NCBI GenBank assembly: GCA_008360955.1
Contig: LUCM01000142.1
Coordinates: 159,371 to 223,370 of the forward strand
Reading direction: 5' to 3'
Origin: Fasciolopsis buskii
Lineage: Eukaryota > Platyhelminthes > Trematoda > Plagiorchiida > Fasciolidae
DNA length: 64,000 bases
In this document: positions 28,401 through 43,400 of the stretch, piece after piece
How positions within the stretch are numbered: position 1 is the stretch's first letter
Layout of the letters: every line of letters starts with the position of its first letter
Notes under the pieces: model-generated
Seen by the model: only the letters and a program-made list of their open reading frames with translations
What the model was told of the DNA's origin: nothing
Database searches by the model: none
Position numbers and translations under genes: made by a program

Positions 28401-31400
28401 AAGAGAGAACCAGTGAATTTCTTCAATAATAGACCGTATGCTTTGGTGTTATCTAGCGGATAAATATGCTGAAAATCTAGTTGATGCCTGTTTTAGCCAC
28501 CATATGCATGTGTCAACCATGACGTGTTACGAGCCAGCCGCGGAGAACAAAGTGAGATTAAATTACAACTTGGCGCGTGTATTGCTAGAAATCCAGTATC
28601 AACAGACAATGACAATCGACAGGTCCGCCACTACTCTTCAGGAATGTTTCCACTATTTTGATTTGGCATCCAGCAAATCCAATACAAAATTGTTTTTGCC
28701 AAATTGCAAGAGGTTTCATAGTGTCCACATTGGTATCTGCTGATTAGGCAACACATTGAATTATCACGTCAGTATGTGAAACATAATTTGGGAAGCATCA
28801 AAATTGTTTTATATATCCTCGGCCCAAATGCACCATGGCCTAATTTGGATTAAATTGAAAGAAGACCACTCTGTTCAGGACAACATTTTTAATGAATCCT
28901 TGCGAAGTGAAACACGAGCTTCTTCCGTAGTCATTGTCGTTTCTTTATATTGCTTACTTTCTTAGATGGAAAAGAATATCTCTGCTACCACAGTGACAAA
29001 ATTTTCCCCATCCAAGGTGCATTTTCTTTTGATCCACTTGTGAGGTATTTTAATTGCATGATTATAAGTAACTTAGTGGGAACTTTCGGATGTGTTTGCT
29101 TTTATTCAGGAAAATCATAGTTTATTCGGTTAGTATGGTGTGAATGGTGGCATTTTTAGTTTACAACGCTGGGAAAGCTTAAACAGTATTAAGTTGCCCA
29201 AGGTTTTTGAATCAATCCATTATCGTCCACAATGTGGCACCAGAAGGTTTTGATGTGTCACCGTTACTACCCCACTCTTACGATATTAGCGCCGGAAATA
29301 TGCACAGCGCGCTTCAACAACCACCTTGACGCAAGGATCACCTTTGATATAAACCAAGGTCATTCCTGAACACATTTTTTCTGTTGTTAATAGTTCATGA
29401 TTGCTAGACCCAACTTAACGCAAAACACCTCAACTAACTACTATTTATCCTCGGCCCAGAATTACGGGCGTATTCTTGGTTAGAATATTAGATAAGTAAT
29501 TCTGTTGGACAAGGGTGTTTGTTACACCTTAGAAATACAGCCTAGGATAAATTCTAAGACGCTTCAAAAACGTTTATGAAGTTTTCATGCTTAGGTGAGG
29601 TTTCATTTATATTCAGACGCGTCTACCTAGGCAACCACGGTCATCCATGTTGAACTGGTTTTCTTGCAATCTGCAAACAGATATACTAAAGGAAAACTTT
29701 AAATAAATTCGTGATATTTGCCGTAGCTTCTTTATTCCATTCGAGAACCAAGACATTCAGCGAAGATAAGTTCTAAGCGTAACGCAGTCAACGGTACCCA
29801 TAGTCCACACAAGGTGGATGCCCGCCGTCCATCGGGTGCATCGTCTCTGCCTTCATCTCCACTTCAAACACCGTCCCCGTTTGCCTCTGAACTTGTCAGA
29901 AGTCAGACCACTTTTTTCTTGATCCAGGTTAAGGACGAATAGTTAGTTCTCCACCCTGCTTCTTGGTTTACATTCTCTGGAGTCTTTAACCCGTGAAGCA
30001 TTCACCTGAGTGCAGGCAGACTTGTCGGACAATCCTGTTTCCACACATGATCCTTTCTGATGGTCACATGGTTCATGGGACCGAAACAAAGAGGCTTTGC
30101 ATTTTTGGCACCAGCTGGTAGCCTCACCTTACAGCGGGCAAGAGTAAGGGGAATCACCGGGGTTGGAATAGTCTACGTCCAGTACAGTTCCGTTCTTATA
30201 TCGATTCAGTTGGCGTTGATTTTCACTAGTTCTGTTTACTATCCCACTGTCCTCTCCTCGAGGACGGAGTGATCGAAATACAAGGAACGAACTGCCGAGG
30301 TACCACATAGAGTAAGAAAGAACTGAAATTTAGGAATTAAATTGACCATGGTACAAACTATTACTGTCTTCTTTCTTCGTGTGATATTTTACTTGACCTT
30401 TAGTATATTGCACACGAACTCTAGAACGGAAACGAAAATGCTGCCGTTGCGATGTTGCCAAAAACGTGGATGACTAACACCACGTGAAAAAATGTTGGTT
30501 AGGAATCGAATGACTCCAAGAATTTGGTACAAACTTTCAACATGTCGGTCAGAATTTGAGTGAGATGGGTTATAAACAAATTGTCTTATGCGGGAGTGCA
30601 AGATAATGCAATAGGTTGTGTGAAGTCGGCCGTTGGCACATTTTGCACGACGACAATTCAGCGAGTTGTACATGTATGTGAGAAACCTGGTTGGTGGTTT
30701 TATGGTTAGGCCTCAGCAGCTTAAATTCAGCCTTCATCACCCGAGTAAAAACGAAAGAAAATTAAAAAGGCATAGTCCGAACACATCACTGAACGAAATT
30801 GGGCAACACTTTCTGGTCCTATGAAAACAGATTCAACTTTCTTATTCGAAAGGAAGAGTTATGACGCATATGCTGAAGCTAAAAGTTGGTAAGACAGAAC
30901 AACAATGGTGCTGCCAATCACCATACCGGATGCTGGCACATTCGATTCGAATGCGACCCTAAGTGCACCTCGAGTTTGTGTAACAGGCCAGTTAGGAACC
31001 AATCCAGGCACAACACTGACTGGTGTCGATCGTTCGCCATATGGCTAGTGCAAAATAATGGTAACAGAGGACTAGCAAATAATACATATTTTGTTAAGCA
31101 CTTATGCAATCGTCTCTGTAACAGTATGTAATGAACTTTGGGGATAAATCCGCACTCTCCGTGCCTTTTGTTTTTTCAAATACATACTTTCTGCGGCAAA
31201 AGGGGTGGTATGTAGTTTCAGACAGAGGCAAGCTTTCGCTTAAAGGATTGTCTCACTAAGGAGCTAGCAGTTTCAGGCGATCCATCAGTAGCGGTTGGAT
31301 TGGGGACCTCTGATATCTTCTCAAACGTTTTTTAGTAAGCTGAATTTATGATGAAGAGCTAAGTGTTCCAACAGGTACTTCTTGTTCTATAAATATTGTT

Positions 31401-34400
31401 GTGTCAACGGACAGTATTGTTTTGTTGTTGTAAAACTTAGAGTTCACCAAAGATTTGTGGTGATTTTATCTAAGTTTTCGTCAGTCTCATTGATCACAGT
31501 TTCCGTGGACGGCTGGCCCTGTTGCTTTCTGGTGCATTTTGTTTTATTAAGTTTGTTGCGTTCGGGCGAAGCAAACGCCAATAACTGATTGGTAGCCAGT
31601 ATGCCTGGAGGTTCAATGTCTTGTCCGCAATTTTGGACGATAAATATCTATGCTGAGCACGACGTACGGACTACTCTTCAATTAGCACTGGGCATATATT
31701 TTTACATTCAACTTCCATTTTGCCAGTAAGAACAATAAGCTCGGCGCAGCGAAACTCTTGAGATTGATGCATTTATATTTAGGAAAGTCGGTTTAAAATT
31801 GTTTTCCTTCATGTGACGCCTATTTTTGTATTTGGTCAAATTTCAATTCCTTACTCAGGAATACGAATCAAAACTACAAGCAAAAGAGGCTCAATACAAT
31901 GCAGAGGCGGCAGACAAAGTGAAATTGATGAATGAAATACAAAATTTGAAAGCATATTATGAAAGTCGCATACAAAACCTGGATGAATATGTACACAAAG
32001 AAACGAAAAAATCTGACGGTACGTTGCTCATATTGGCTCTGGTTTTTCTTTCATCGTGAGCAAACGGCTAGAATATATGCCACTGATCAAACTATTTCAG
32101 TCACGAAAGCCTTTCAAAGGTCTTGCCATAACGGGCACACATGGTGCATTTCTGTATGTGCTAATAGTGGACATCTAATTCGCTTTAGTTCTCGTGCGAT
32201 GGTGAAAATAGAATGGAAACGTCACAAGAAATTTTGCCAGATAACTGGTAAAATATCATAAAAATCCAATTAACCTCTTCATGTTTCCACCATATACGAG
32301 TATATCATAAGGCTTACACGGGAAATGTTTTTGAAAAGAAAGCTAAATTCCGGGAGATAGTTTTTGTAGGCATTTGCTTCTTACGAAATCTTACTGGTTT
32401 TCTTATCCATTCACTGGAATAACAGTGCATAAATGCATAATTAAAAACGCCAATGTTACGCATGCTGTTTTTTGCAGTTTTTTTTGGAAAACTGCGAACA
32501 GATTTGGTTTTTTTACTTCAAGCTTGCATTCCATCCTTAGTTATGTACTTCGTGAAAAGAAAAGGGCCCGCATTTGATTAAAATGGATCAAGAAATTTGC
32601 CCAACTCTTTTACACTGCCAATTTTTTCATCTTCCTGACACTTTCGAAATCCCCTAAATTAGAACAAGCGACTTCGCGAAGGAATCAGAAAGTATTCAGT
32701 CTGAATTTTCCCTTCTAAGATGTGCACAACACCCGTTGCTTTTGTTGGTCTAACAAAGCAAATAGAGTGACCGGATAGAGTTTTCAGTTAAATCCTTTTC
32801 CCTTCTTGTTTTTCCCATAACAAGAAAACACCGCGCAAATGAATAAATGGATCAGTTTGCCGATAAGTTTCTCATGTTAGCAACTAACATTGACGGGATA
32901 AAGTTCACAATTCTACATCAAAAGTGGTTTCAATATGTCACTTCAGATTCCGTCAAGGGTCAGCATAACATTAGGCGACTATTCACAGTAAACCCATGAG
33001 TGAATAAGTAAAATAATTAAAGAAGTTATGCCATAGTACGGATTGTGGACCAGTATTATCCTTCGGTACATGATTAGCCACCTTCTAACTCCTATCCTTG
33101 TATTTACAAGTCCACTTGTCAGCCATTATTTCACTATTCTTCTCTCGCTTCAACTTTGAACTATTATTCTTCTCATCAGAAAACTTCGCACATAAAGGAA
33201 TTCTCGATTTGGAGAGGCACAACATATTCCGATGACAATAACCCACCAAAATGTAGTGATTGAACTGGTGGCATTATTTTTAGAATAATTTTCCTCGTCA
33301 AATTTCAACAGTTTCAAAAAAGTACTTCGGCCTTGTCCATTCAGATAGTCAGAGAAATCTACACCAGGACAAGGGAATTGGTTCTTCCAGTGATGCCCTG
33401 TATTTGTGCTCTCAGTTACCTTGAAGCAATAAGTTTACGTTACCGTTAGCTGTAGTTTTCGAGTGAGCAATCGAAGTTACTTGCCACTCGCACGCAAATG
33501 TAACGGGGTGAGTACGTTTGCATATCCGAATTACTAAAAATAACGCCAATTAGTCTTCTCCAGCCCCCGGATTCTGGTATCTAATTGATACGAAACTAAC
33601 AATTTCTCACAGACCGTCTCTTCCAACCATGATTATCATCGTTTTGAAGAGAAAGCTGTTGGCTAGAGATCGAAGCTTCTTTGGCATCATTTGTTAAATT
33701 GGGTTCTATCCGTGATTTTTATCTTCCGAATTAGTTTATATTTATAATGTCGTTGTCATTTTAGTATGATTTCGATGTGAGCATCTTCGTTTGTCTCCAT
33801 AAGACGAGAGTGGTATCATATATACCTCTTAATCAGCAGATATCGACACAAACAATTATAATTTTGCCTCTGTATGATTCAGCGTCTAACAGACAAATGA
33901 TTCGTAAGCATCAGCATCAATGCAAATTTCCGTACTCTTCTTTAGGCGTTGAATGGTAATAAAAGTGCATTCATCTCGTACGGGCTTCCAATACTAGTAC
34001 ATGTAGATCTTATTCAAGCTGAATATACCATTGAACAAAACGTGGAGCCCTCGGCAAGTCATCTCGCATGCATACAAATCATGAGAGTGTCTCTATTATT
34101 CGTGACTGGTCCAACCTATGTCAGATATTTTACACTTCCTAAGACACGACGCTGCCAGACTAGGTCTTTGTGGATGAAGTTGTGCCACTACGTGAAAATG
34201 CAAGTGAAGTGCAAGCTTGTCTCGATCGTTTAAACCACAGTAGATGTTTGCGATGCGTTTAACACCACGGAAGTGTAAGATGCCGTTGGAGGACTGGATT
34301 AGCTCGAAGCCCAACCTTGTTCCTACAGGAGAGCGGCTGTGTGAGGTAGACTGACCTAGTTATTTGGGTAGCTCTATCTCACCTTTACCGAATCTATGGT

Positions 34401-37400
34401 GGGTTGATCTTCACGATACCAATAGAAATTTTGTTATGCAATCAGCTTTCATTTGTGCATTTCTTGATGTACCTCAGGTGCATTGCAAAATAACGATATT
34501 CACGTTATTCACGCGTTCTAATATTGTCCGTTGGGAGGTTATTTATTTCGTCCAGTATATATCTGTATGTAGTACTCACATTTATTATATATATGAAATT
34601 TCAGAAATTCTTACATGAATGAGATGATGGTCATCACGTCACGTCCATTTGTTAACCCAGGCCCAATGCCGAAAGTTCTGTACTCATTAAAAACGTTATG
34701 ATTGCGTTACCTTATCCCTCTCACACCCCATGGACGTGTAGCGCACACTTCTATGGAACCGGAACAATTTTCACGCAGTAACACGACTGTCGATCACGAG
34801 ACTCAAAGTGTTCATACACCCAAAACGAGTAAAACGGCGTCGGTGAAAGGTGACTGAATTCCGAAATTCGATTGGTCGAATTTTGTTGTTCCCATTTCGT
34901 TCGGTTTCTGTTTGTCTCAGATCTCCTTATGTATAGTTCTTTCCCCGTCCGGTTGTGGTGCCTAGACAATTGTGATAGATTCAAAACAGCAAAAACTTAC
35001 GCTGTGACGACTCCTCCGTATTATCAAACTCCAATAATATAAAAATATCTCTGATACTACTTTGTTTATTCCGAGTAAGTTTGAACAGGAAATCACAAGT
35101 ACTGAACATTCCATGAATACTGTTTTATTCTGCTTTATTTAGAAGCATTGAGTCGCAGTTTGACAATGGTCTATTATCAGTACGATAATTTAAACCGCAC
35201 GAAACCACGGATCTATTTTAACACCGAGACCTATATTATCCGGTGTGATTCTGTCATCATATTAGCTGTCTTAATCCTCTTGTTTTATCCAATCCAACGT
35301 ATGATTTCATTTTCTTAAATAGGGGAAAGGTTTCCGGGATTCTATGATTGAAACAGCATGCCACTGAAAGTCAGCCTCCCCGTGCCTCACAGGATTTATT
35401 TCCCTACAACATTTTCCGTTAACCCTAAGCTTTAACGTTGTCCCCTATCACGTTTGATCTAATCGAACCATTTGTTGCTCCGATAGGAGGTAACTCTATG
35501 TTAAACGAAATTGCTGCAAGCCATCTCGAGGTATTTTATCTTAAATTATATGCTCCAGTTTTAATCAGTGATCTTTGTTTGCTGCTTTTAAAGCCCAAGA
35601 TTTATTATTGGGCAACTTTTTATTCTGTCAGACAGTCTGATCAAGTCAGAATACGGCTACGTACTTTTGTTCGAGAAAACATCCTTCTTCATGGCTGATG
35701 GGAACCATTACAGGACTTAGTTTCCAATTACAGAAAAGCGGCAATTTAACTTCTGCTACTCACTATGCTGTTAGTAGTTAACATTTTTGTCGGACTCAAT
35801 AGGTTTGTGCTAAGCTGGACTGGAACCAACTCTGCTGTTCGGAACACAGGCATCAGAACAGTATTCCACTGCAAATACCCTTAAAGGTTGATACGTCACA
35901 AACTGACTACACTCATCCAATAAATCCGCTCGTGTAAACTCTACGTAGGATAGGAAATCAATAAGTTGTATGCTTTGGAATTTCTCCCGATGTCAAATTC
36001 TTCTTCTGGTTACTTATGCGAAGCGTCATTATGTTTTAGAATTTGGATTCCCAAACACTGTAATGATTGTGGATGCCGATGGAAATATTTTGAATTCGGA
36101 AGGACAAAACAAAATGCTCACCACTCAGTCAGAGCTCACTCGGGCTGGAGCATCAATACAAAATATTCGTGGGTCAGAAAGCAAACAATCCACATGTTCT
36201 GCAGAGCTTCCAGGTGGAAATCTAATTTTGGAAACATTGAGTCGGGAAGAACTACTCAAACGGTATGTTTTCCACTTCTTTAAGTGGCTAACAAGAGGTG
36301 GTCATAAGAAGTGCCTCGATTACATTTCATTTGCGGGCCTTGTTTATTTTTGGACGAGATTTTTTGTTTATTGTTTTGTACAAAGCCAGGACATTGGTAG
36401 TTGAATGAAAAATCAAGATAATCAACTCTAAGTTGTCAGTTAGTATGTGTAAATCATAACTGGCTCCGCTTGAAAAGACCTCGTCATTCTCGCCTATATG
36501 AAATTCACTTTGCTAAACTAAGCTGATAAGAGACCCCTGGAGTTCGAGAATAATGGATTTGAAACATGGACTGAAATCAATTAGGAAAATTCCAAAATCG
36601 AATGATTTCGCCTCGGTGACGCTGAATGCGGGCACCGGAGCAACATGTAATTTATGAGATACCAATTCAGGTCATTCTTGACTAGGTAGATTACAGTAAT
36701 CTACTTCGGTTTTCGGGCATCCAGGTGATCTGAGTGTCATAGATGAGGCAATCGACGTTCGGTGGCGAGTAAGAACCATCTGAAAAAGATTGTCATTGCG
36801 GTAAACCCTAGGAATAACGTGCTTACTTTTCATTTTTGTTTCTTCAGTAACGTTTTTCTCGTTCGCTTTGGTTTCGTTGGCAATTATCGTGGAATCTGAC
36901 TTGTGCGAGTCATATATATATATATATAGGGTGTTTGGAAAGCAAAGCTCGGAACGACACAATCGGAGCTCGTTCATATTCGTTATCTATCTGTCAATTA
37001 GGATGTGCGAACGTCTCTTTTGCACAGACGAGTTTTGCTTACGCATGCATCAGGCAAGCACCGGTAAACGTGCGGTCACGGCAGGTAAGTCTTGTTAACC
37101 TTAGAAACTAGCTGAACTACAAGTTCCATCGTGACACAAACGTGCCAAGCAGATCACGAGCGGCCAACCAGGATGTTAATCGTTCGAGTGCACCAGGTTT
37201 GTTAGGCTTCTAATTATCATGAAGGTTAACGCTGGAAGCAAGATGGTAACCAGTCGGATGCCGCGGCGGATCGTCATGCCGTTTGTCACAGTCATATTTA
37301 CTGAGCGAAGTTGTTCTTATGTGAAAGCGTAAGGGACGGAGAAATCGGTTCAGTGTGCAACAACAAATTGAGTCTACTTGTGTGTGAAAATCTGATATTA

Positions 37401-40400
37401 TGTATCCGAAACTTGTAGGCATTCTAATAGCCTTTTTATCAATGTCTACCGAGTAGTAAATTAGGACTGTCGGTGTCCTGATCAGCTGACTGTATTTACA
37501 CTTTAGTTGTATTGTTATGTCAAATAACCACTGAATTTAGAGGCAACTTTCCAGTGGAAATTAATGCCTAAGCGGGTAATTCTTGTCATTATGGCTGGCA
37601 AATAATTTCTGCTTTGACCGACTGCCCATTGGCATCCACTCTCGACAAACAAAAGGCAGGTCCTTCGGTTAACTTTGCGCTCGGGACCTGCGGTCTGCTC
37701 TTTGAGATTGGGATCCGAAGGGCAGTCAGTCAGAACAAAATATCATCGGTCCTACTCACTACTTGCAGGCATTGGTGAGATATGTACATAGAAAATAATT
37801 TATGATTTCAAGTAAACGGTAATGGTAATCACAGACACATTTTATTACATCTTATCCGGATTACTTTGTTAGTCTGTTTTTTTGGTTGCATGAAAGAATA
37901 CACAATCGGATTAATCAAAATGCGGTTTGATAATATGGTCATTAACGAAGCAGTAGGTTGCTCACGAAAAATCCTTCAATCTTGTTTAAATGTGTACTTT
38001 TTGCTCATGACGTGCATCATGGGCGCTGAAAGTGCATTTCACTGTTGTAACACGTGTCCGGTAAAATGGGAGGAAATAACCGAAGGCGATGTCTCCCCAT
38101 TTAAGGTGCACTCCGCATTGGACTACTTACGCACTTGCTGGTGGGCAAATTAGGCAAAATTCACTCAGAATATGAGCGTCTTGCTTAATTGGCAGGATCT
38201 AACTTCATACACGGCGAAATAATGCATTTCAGCGAAACGTGTCGTAAAACCAAGAGTACAAACAAATTGAACGGTAGATTCTTTTGAGCTTAGGAAGCCA
38301 ATGGTCCGGGTTGATTTCCGAGAGTTTTATCCATTTCAGCATCGAGTTAACTTTGTCTCTCGGAATTTTTCTAGCAATCGAAATGTTGTTTTTGTCGCGC
38401 TGGTGACACAGTTGAAACCACGACCAGAATGATGCTCAAACAGAGCATTTTAGGCATGTAACAACTTAATCACAAAAGATACCCGATGTTTTTGTTAATC
38501 GCTTTCTTCAAGTCGATAGCGAGGTGATACCGAACTAGTTATTAAAGCCAACGAAATTCGAGTGCACTGTGTTTCGCGAGAGCGAGGAACAGCCGTGACG
38601 CGTTTCTCCACCACCATCTCCCTCCTTAATATTTTCTTGATGATAATAATATTTTCTCGGATAGAAAACCACCTGATTTCAAATATGCTGACCGTGATGC
38701 GCTACTGAGTAAAGCTGCAAGTAAGTTGCAGGTTTTTCTCAATCATCTTAGTAACAGACGTTTAGGTTGCCTTGCGGGACTAGATTGTTCCTACAGGAGA
38801 ACGGCTGGGTGGGGTAGATTGATTTAGTTACTTGGGTAGCTTGAGCTCACCCGGCGGTCGTAAGTTGGAAGATATCTTCACGTATACAGAATGCCAGATT
38901 GGTATTTTGCTAATTTGCGGTATTTGTAGCATCGGCATGACATCTGGTTATCGATCAAACGTGGAGTTTACACCGCAGGAATGAGGCGGGTGGGTTCTGG
39001 TATCTAGTTCTGAACCATGGTCGTTGAGAGCAGATGTGCGGAGACCTTTTCCGTTTGAACACCGTTTTCTTCGTACTATTGACGGGATGTGATGGCCGTA
39101 TTTTTGTGTGACGCAGAGGTTAGGCGTAAGTTACTGGGTTCTATGTTTCAGGTTTTGGAACAGTCACTGAAGGAGAATAAGTTGAGTCGTTTGGGGACAT
39201 GTTTTGCGCATGCCCACAGAACGACGTCCTCGTCGTATGCTGTTCTGCGAGGTGGGCGATAGTTGAAAGTTAAGCGGAGGTGGTCAGTCGATTGCATGGA
39301 GAAAGTAGGGAAACCGTAGCCAGTGAACTGGCTCGCGTGGGTGCGGTTAGACCATCGGATTGGTGTCCACGAGATCCTACGAAGCGATGTTTGGAAACAG
39401 TAGGTAATATGGCTCAATCATCTAATCAGTGTCGTTTTTGCATCCAACACGTTTATTGTTCCATGTGGCTCCTGAATTGGCTTTTTTGCAGTCAGTCTTT
39501 TACTATTCATGTTTCTTTTTTTCTATTTGGTTGAATGACGCTGTGAGGTAGCAGCCACAACCAGAGTACGTTGGTGCAAGTTAAATGATTTTGCTTATAT
39601 GTATTCTCCAGGCTGTTACTGGACACGTCCAGACACATTCACGTTTTTCTCTGCTTGTTAGAAATCAGTTTGGCAGTCGAGAGCCTGGAACAGCTGGTTT
39701 CTCGTGTGGCGCACTAATGAATTGTGTTTCGCACTAAAGATCCTTTGTAATTAGTTTTTTCATGCATTTAAAATGTTTTATATGCGCCATTCGAGTCATG
39801 TTTTTCACTCTACTGCTAGAGCAACAGATACAAAGTTTCGGTTACTCAAAAGGTTCCGAAATGAATTTTTATTGATGAAGTTTATTCTTCCGTCCAGTGA
39901 TTAAGGCTTTTGAACAACAACATGGACCACCTGACGCGTCAAATGTTAATGACCCTCGCATTTCTTCATTGACAGTTTTCAACCTAAAAGCATCTCAGTC
40001 GTCATAGTGGGGAAGAATAAGGAAGATGAATTCATCTGTAGGTGACAACGTGCTGGTGCGGGTATACTGCTGACACAGCTGATATAGAGGGCTGGAGAAG
40101 CCGGATAGCTTTATGCATGATAAGTTCACCTTCCAACTTCTCTTCCCACAGTCATCGCAATAAGCCTTAAGCAGTTCTCCAGCCTTCCGCTGAACATCTG
40201 GACAATTCAACCATCTGAGCTAACACCGCACGACCACAATCGACCAAACGAACAACGTAGCGGTATTTTGGCCTAAGCGTCATAGATTTGAGTATTCCCA
40301 TCGCCATTCACTTCCCAGTCTCAGTAGTCATTTAGTAAGTACAAATATCTTCTCGAAGGTCTTAAATTATTCTATTACTGGCGAACATGACTGGTGATGG

Positions 40401-43400
40401 TCAAATGGATAGGGTCGTGGTGTTTGGACTTGAAGGTCATGAGTTCGAGTCTCTTCGCCGCCGGTCAGCGTCCCCATCTTGGCCTCGGTCCCCTTCCCGA
40501 AAATTATGCACACTGTCGCTTCATTAATGAAAGGAGTAAAAAGGTTAAAAAGAGATGGAAAGATAACATGTTACACGTGACAAAAACAGTCTGGGGAACC
40601 CACCAATCGGATGATATACATCAGCTAACTCGTTTGTCTAGTAGAGCTGTCACCAATGTCGGGAAACTTGGGATTAGGTTCCCAGGGCAGAACGCACCAG
40701 GTCATTTGGATTCAAGCCCTGTCCCTCGACTAAAAATCATCGGTTTTGTCTCGACTCGCGGCAATATAATTTCAAATGATACAGAAAGGAATGAATTTTC
40801 GTTACTTCCACAATCACTGTTGAATAAAACCAGGCTGTTTTTTTAAACCCAAAGATCATATAGACAGAACTTGCCAGCGAATTTCAGATTATCATCATCG
40901 TGAACAGTTGACCTCGAGTTCTGACTTTTTACACCTTCGTTCATGATCCTGCGTCGGATTTCTAGCATGGTAGATATGCAACCAAATTTTCACTTACTAA
41001 ATCCAACTGTTTTCTGGTTCAATGCAAATAAATCTGATGGAATGCAAACTATTGGTTTGGAGAAGGAACCGGTCACACAGAGAACGCTCTGTCTTCAAGT
41101 CGGTCGTCATTCCAGAGGTCCGTAAACGAGGGCCTTGGGATTTGTTCAGATCACGGCCGAGTGAATGACCAGGTACAGGTTGTCCTAAATCAAAGGCCGC
41201 GCGAGACACTTTCACGTTAGGGCGTTGGAGGCTAGGGCTAGCCGCTGTTAGTCATCGGCCATTAGAGACGTGGCAATTTACGCACTTGGGGTCGTGGATT
41301 GTCATGTGCTAGCACAAATGCATGTGAATCAGGATGCCCACATCCATTTTGCGCGCGTGGCCTTCGTCTGCAGGTTAGACACGATGGTTAGGCTAGAGCG
41401 ACCTTAGAATCGTCCACAGCTCACTGGTCGCCTGGTAGACGCTACACACATTCACGTGAGTTCTGTTGGTTTGATCGGCCAGTTTGAATTTCATTAAGGA
41501 CGAGAAGACGGTCAAGGTATTGGCGAATTATCCCTGAGAAAAATAAGCCAACTGAACCATGGATTACCATTCTGTTTATGTAATGGTTGACAATTTGAGA
41601 AACGTATTTCCGGAACTATGACTGTGGGGGGTACTCCTCACTATTCACACCTTACCAGCTCTGATTCCTGACCGCGTCCGTGGTTTGTCTTTTGACAGTT
41701 ACCTATGTGAAGTGTTTTGCTCACAGCGACGTGAAGGGCAGTCTCTTTTCGATCAGTTCAGAGATATTTAGAATTAATAATAAATTTGATAAACCAGCTG
41801 TTCTAAGTCGGATTTCATATTTGAGCCCAAAGGATGAAAATATCTTTTGTTACTATTGACCGATTCGGCCAATATGCTTCATCTGCCCCTGACCACCCAA
41901 ATATCTGTCAGTGAACACACTTTGGGTGAGCGATGACGTTAGATAACACACATTTCCAGTAATGGATTATCTAGTGTGGTTTTTAGATGATTGGTGTTGC
42001 ACTGTCAGTGTCCAATGCTGAAATTACCGTACAGCTGTTTCATCTTTGTTACCAATCATCGCCATCTAAACTTATATACTGCTGAAGATTATCGAATAAC
42101 AAAGCTCGGTGGGTGTCAGAGAGACAGTTAGACAAAATTCAAAAATACTGTTTCTTCCTCACTGACTTTCTGGTATCGTCATGCAACAGTAACCGGGTGG
42201 CGAGCGATTGATATTGACTCAACCCTGGTTGACCTATATATGAATTGTACGTGTCCTTATCTGGCTCATCGATTCGCAGCGCCATTGTTGTTCTGTTCTT
42301 AGTCTTAATAGTTTGAGGATGAAGATCGCTGACTCCAGCAGTGTCCGCAAGGAACAAGGGATAGTAAAGCTATTTGAGCTGATGGTGAATGAGTTCAAGA
42401 TAATAAAAAAACAGAATGTGTTAAAATAATCATTGGCTATTGAAATTCGGGAATTGAAGTGCGACGCAGACAGCAGCATGGCCTTGACACCGCGATTTAA
42501 AGGGTATGAATTTTTGGTGTGGATGGTGCCGGTCAGGACAGAGCATTAAAACATCCCCTGTTGATACAAAATTGGGGCTCAAGAACACATGCGGCATTTA
42601 AAATACATTCTACCGGGGCAGTCGCGAAATCTCAGCCTCACTGTGACCATTTCACAACCCACTGCTACTTTTGGAGATCGGACATTCATACAACTGTTTG
42701 TCGATCGTCGGACAGCTAGAGCAGTATATTGTTACTCATACTGGGATAGTCGGAAATGCAAACGCCTCTTTTTGAAAAAGCTGACTGGTGACCAGTGTGG
42801 ATCACGGGTAATTTTCTTAGGTACAACTTCCATAAGATAGTAATAAAACGTATCGTTCGCTTGTTCAATTGGATTGGTTCACTTCATGACCTCATCGGTC
42901 AGTATCTTATATTGATCAGTCTCCGGAAGTACTCATGCTTCAAGCATCAAATAATAAATCGGATCATTTGCACGTGGACGAAATTTCTAAACTAGATCTT
43001 TCTTCGCGTAAAAACCAAACGCAGTATCACTCACAAAATCTCATTCTTAAGGAGACCATGCTATACTTCAAGGCTATTCCTGGAGAGAGGACTTAAGTAT
43101 TCATTATATGTTACAACGGGCTCAAAATCTACGGACAGGTAGATTTGGATACTGTTATTTATTTTGGAGGAGTCAATCTGAAATGCCAAGGACTTTTCTT
43201 CAAAACGCTGACGACGGATGAATACTGAATCTAAATCACTATTTGTCTCTGGTCTAACATCAGAAAACTATAGTGCCAGAAGGACTCGTTTGCTCGTTCG
43301 CCTGCATTCATCAGACCCATTGCAAAAATCACCAGTGAATGGCTCTGACTGATTACTCTCAACCGGAATGCTTCAATAATCAACCAATAATTCGGACAAA

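Larger units (their letters stand above)
25406..31858 (+). other. Intron 4 of the kinesin gene
   Basis: 6,453 bases, GT-AG. It holds an AT microsatellite (25583-25598) and a long antisense LINE (25850-28260). The stretch 28261-31858 has no recognised element. A 101-codon open frame at 28438-28743 (+) and a GC-richer block at 29780-30290 (+) are unassigned. Confidence 0.85.

Noticed and set aside
28438..28743. 101-codon frame in intron 4 as a missing kinesin exon
   Set aside because: Exons 4 and 5 already join in phase with continuous kinesin sequence, and the peptide is unlike a stalk.
43305..43330. Reverse-strand CTGATGA near 43310 as a hammerhead
   Set aside because: The following sequence reads GAACG with no helix II, so the motif is incidental.
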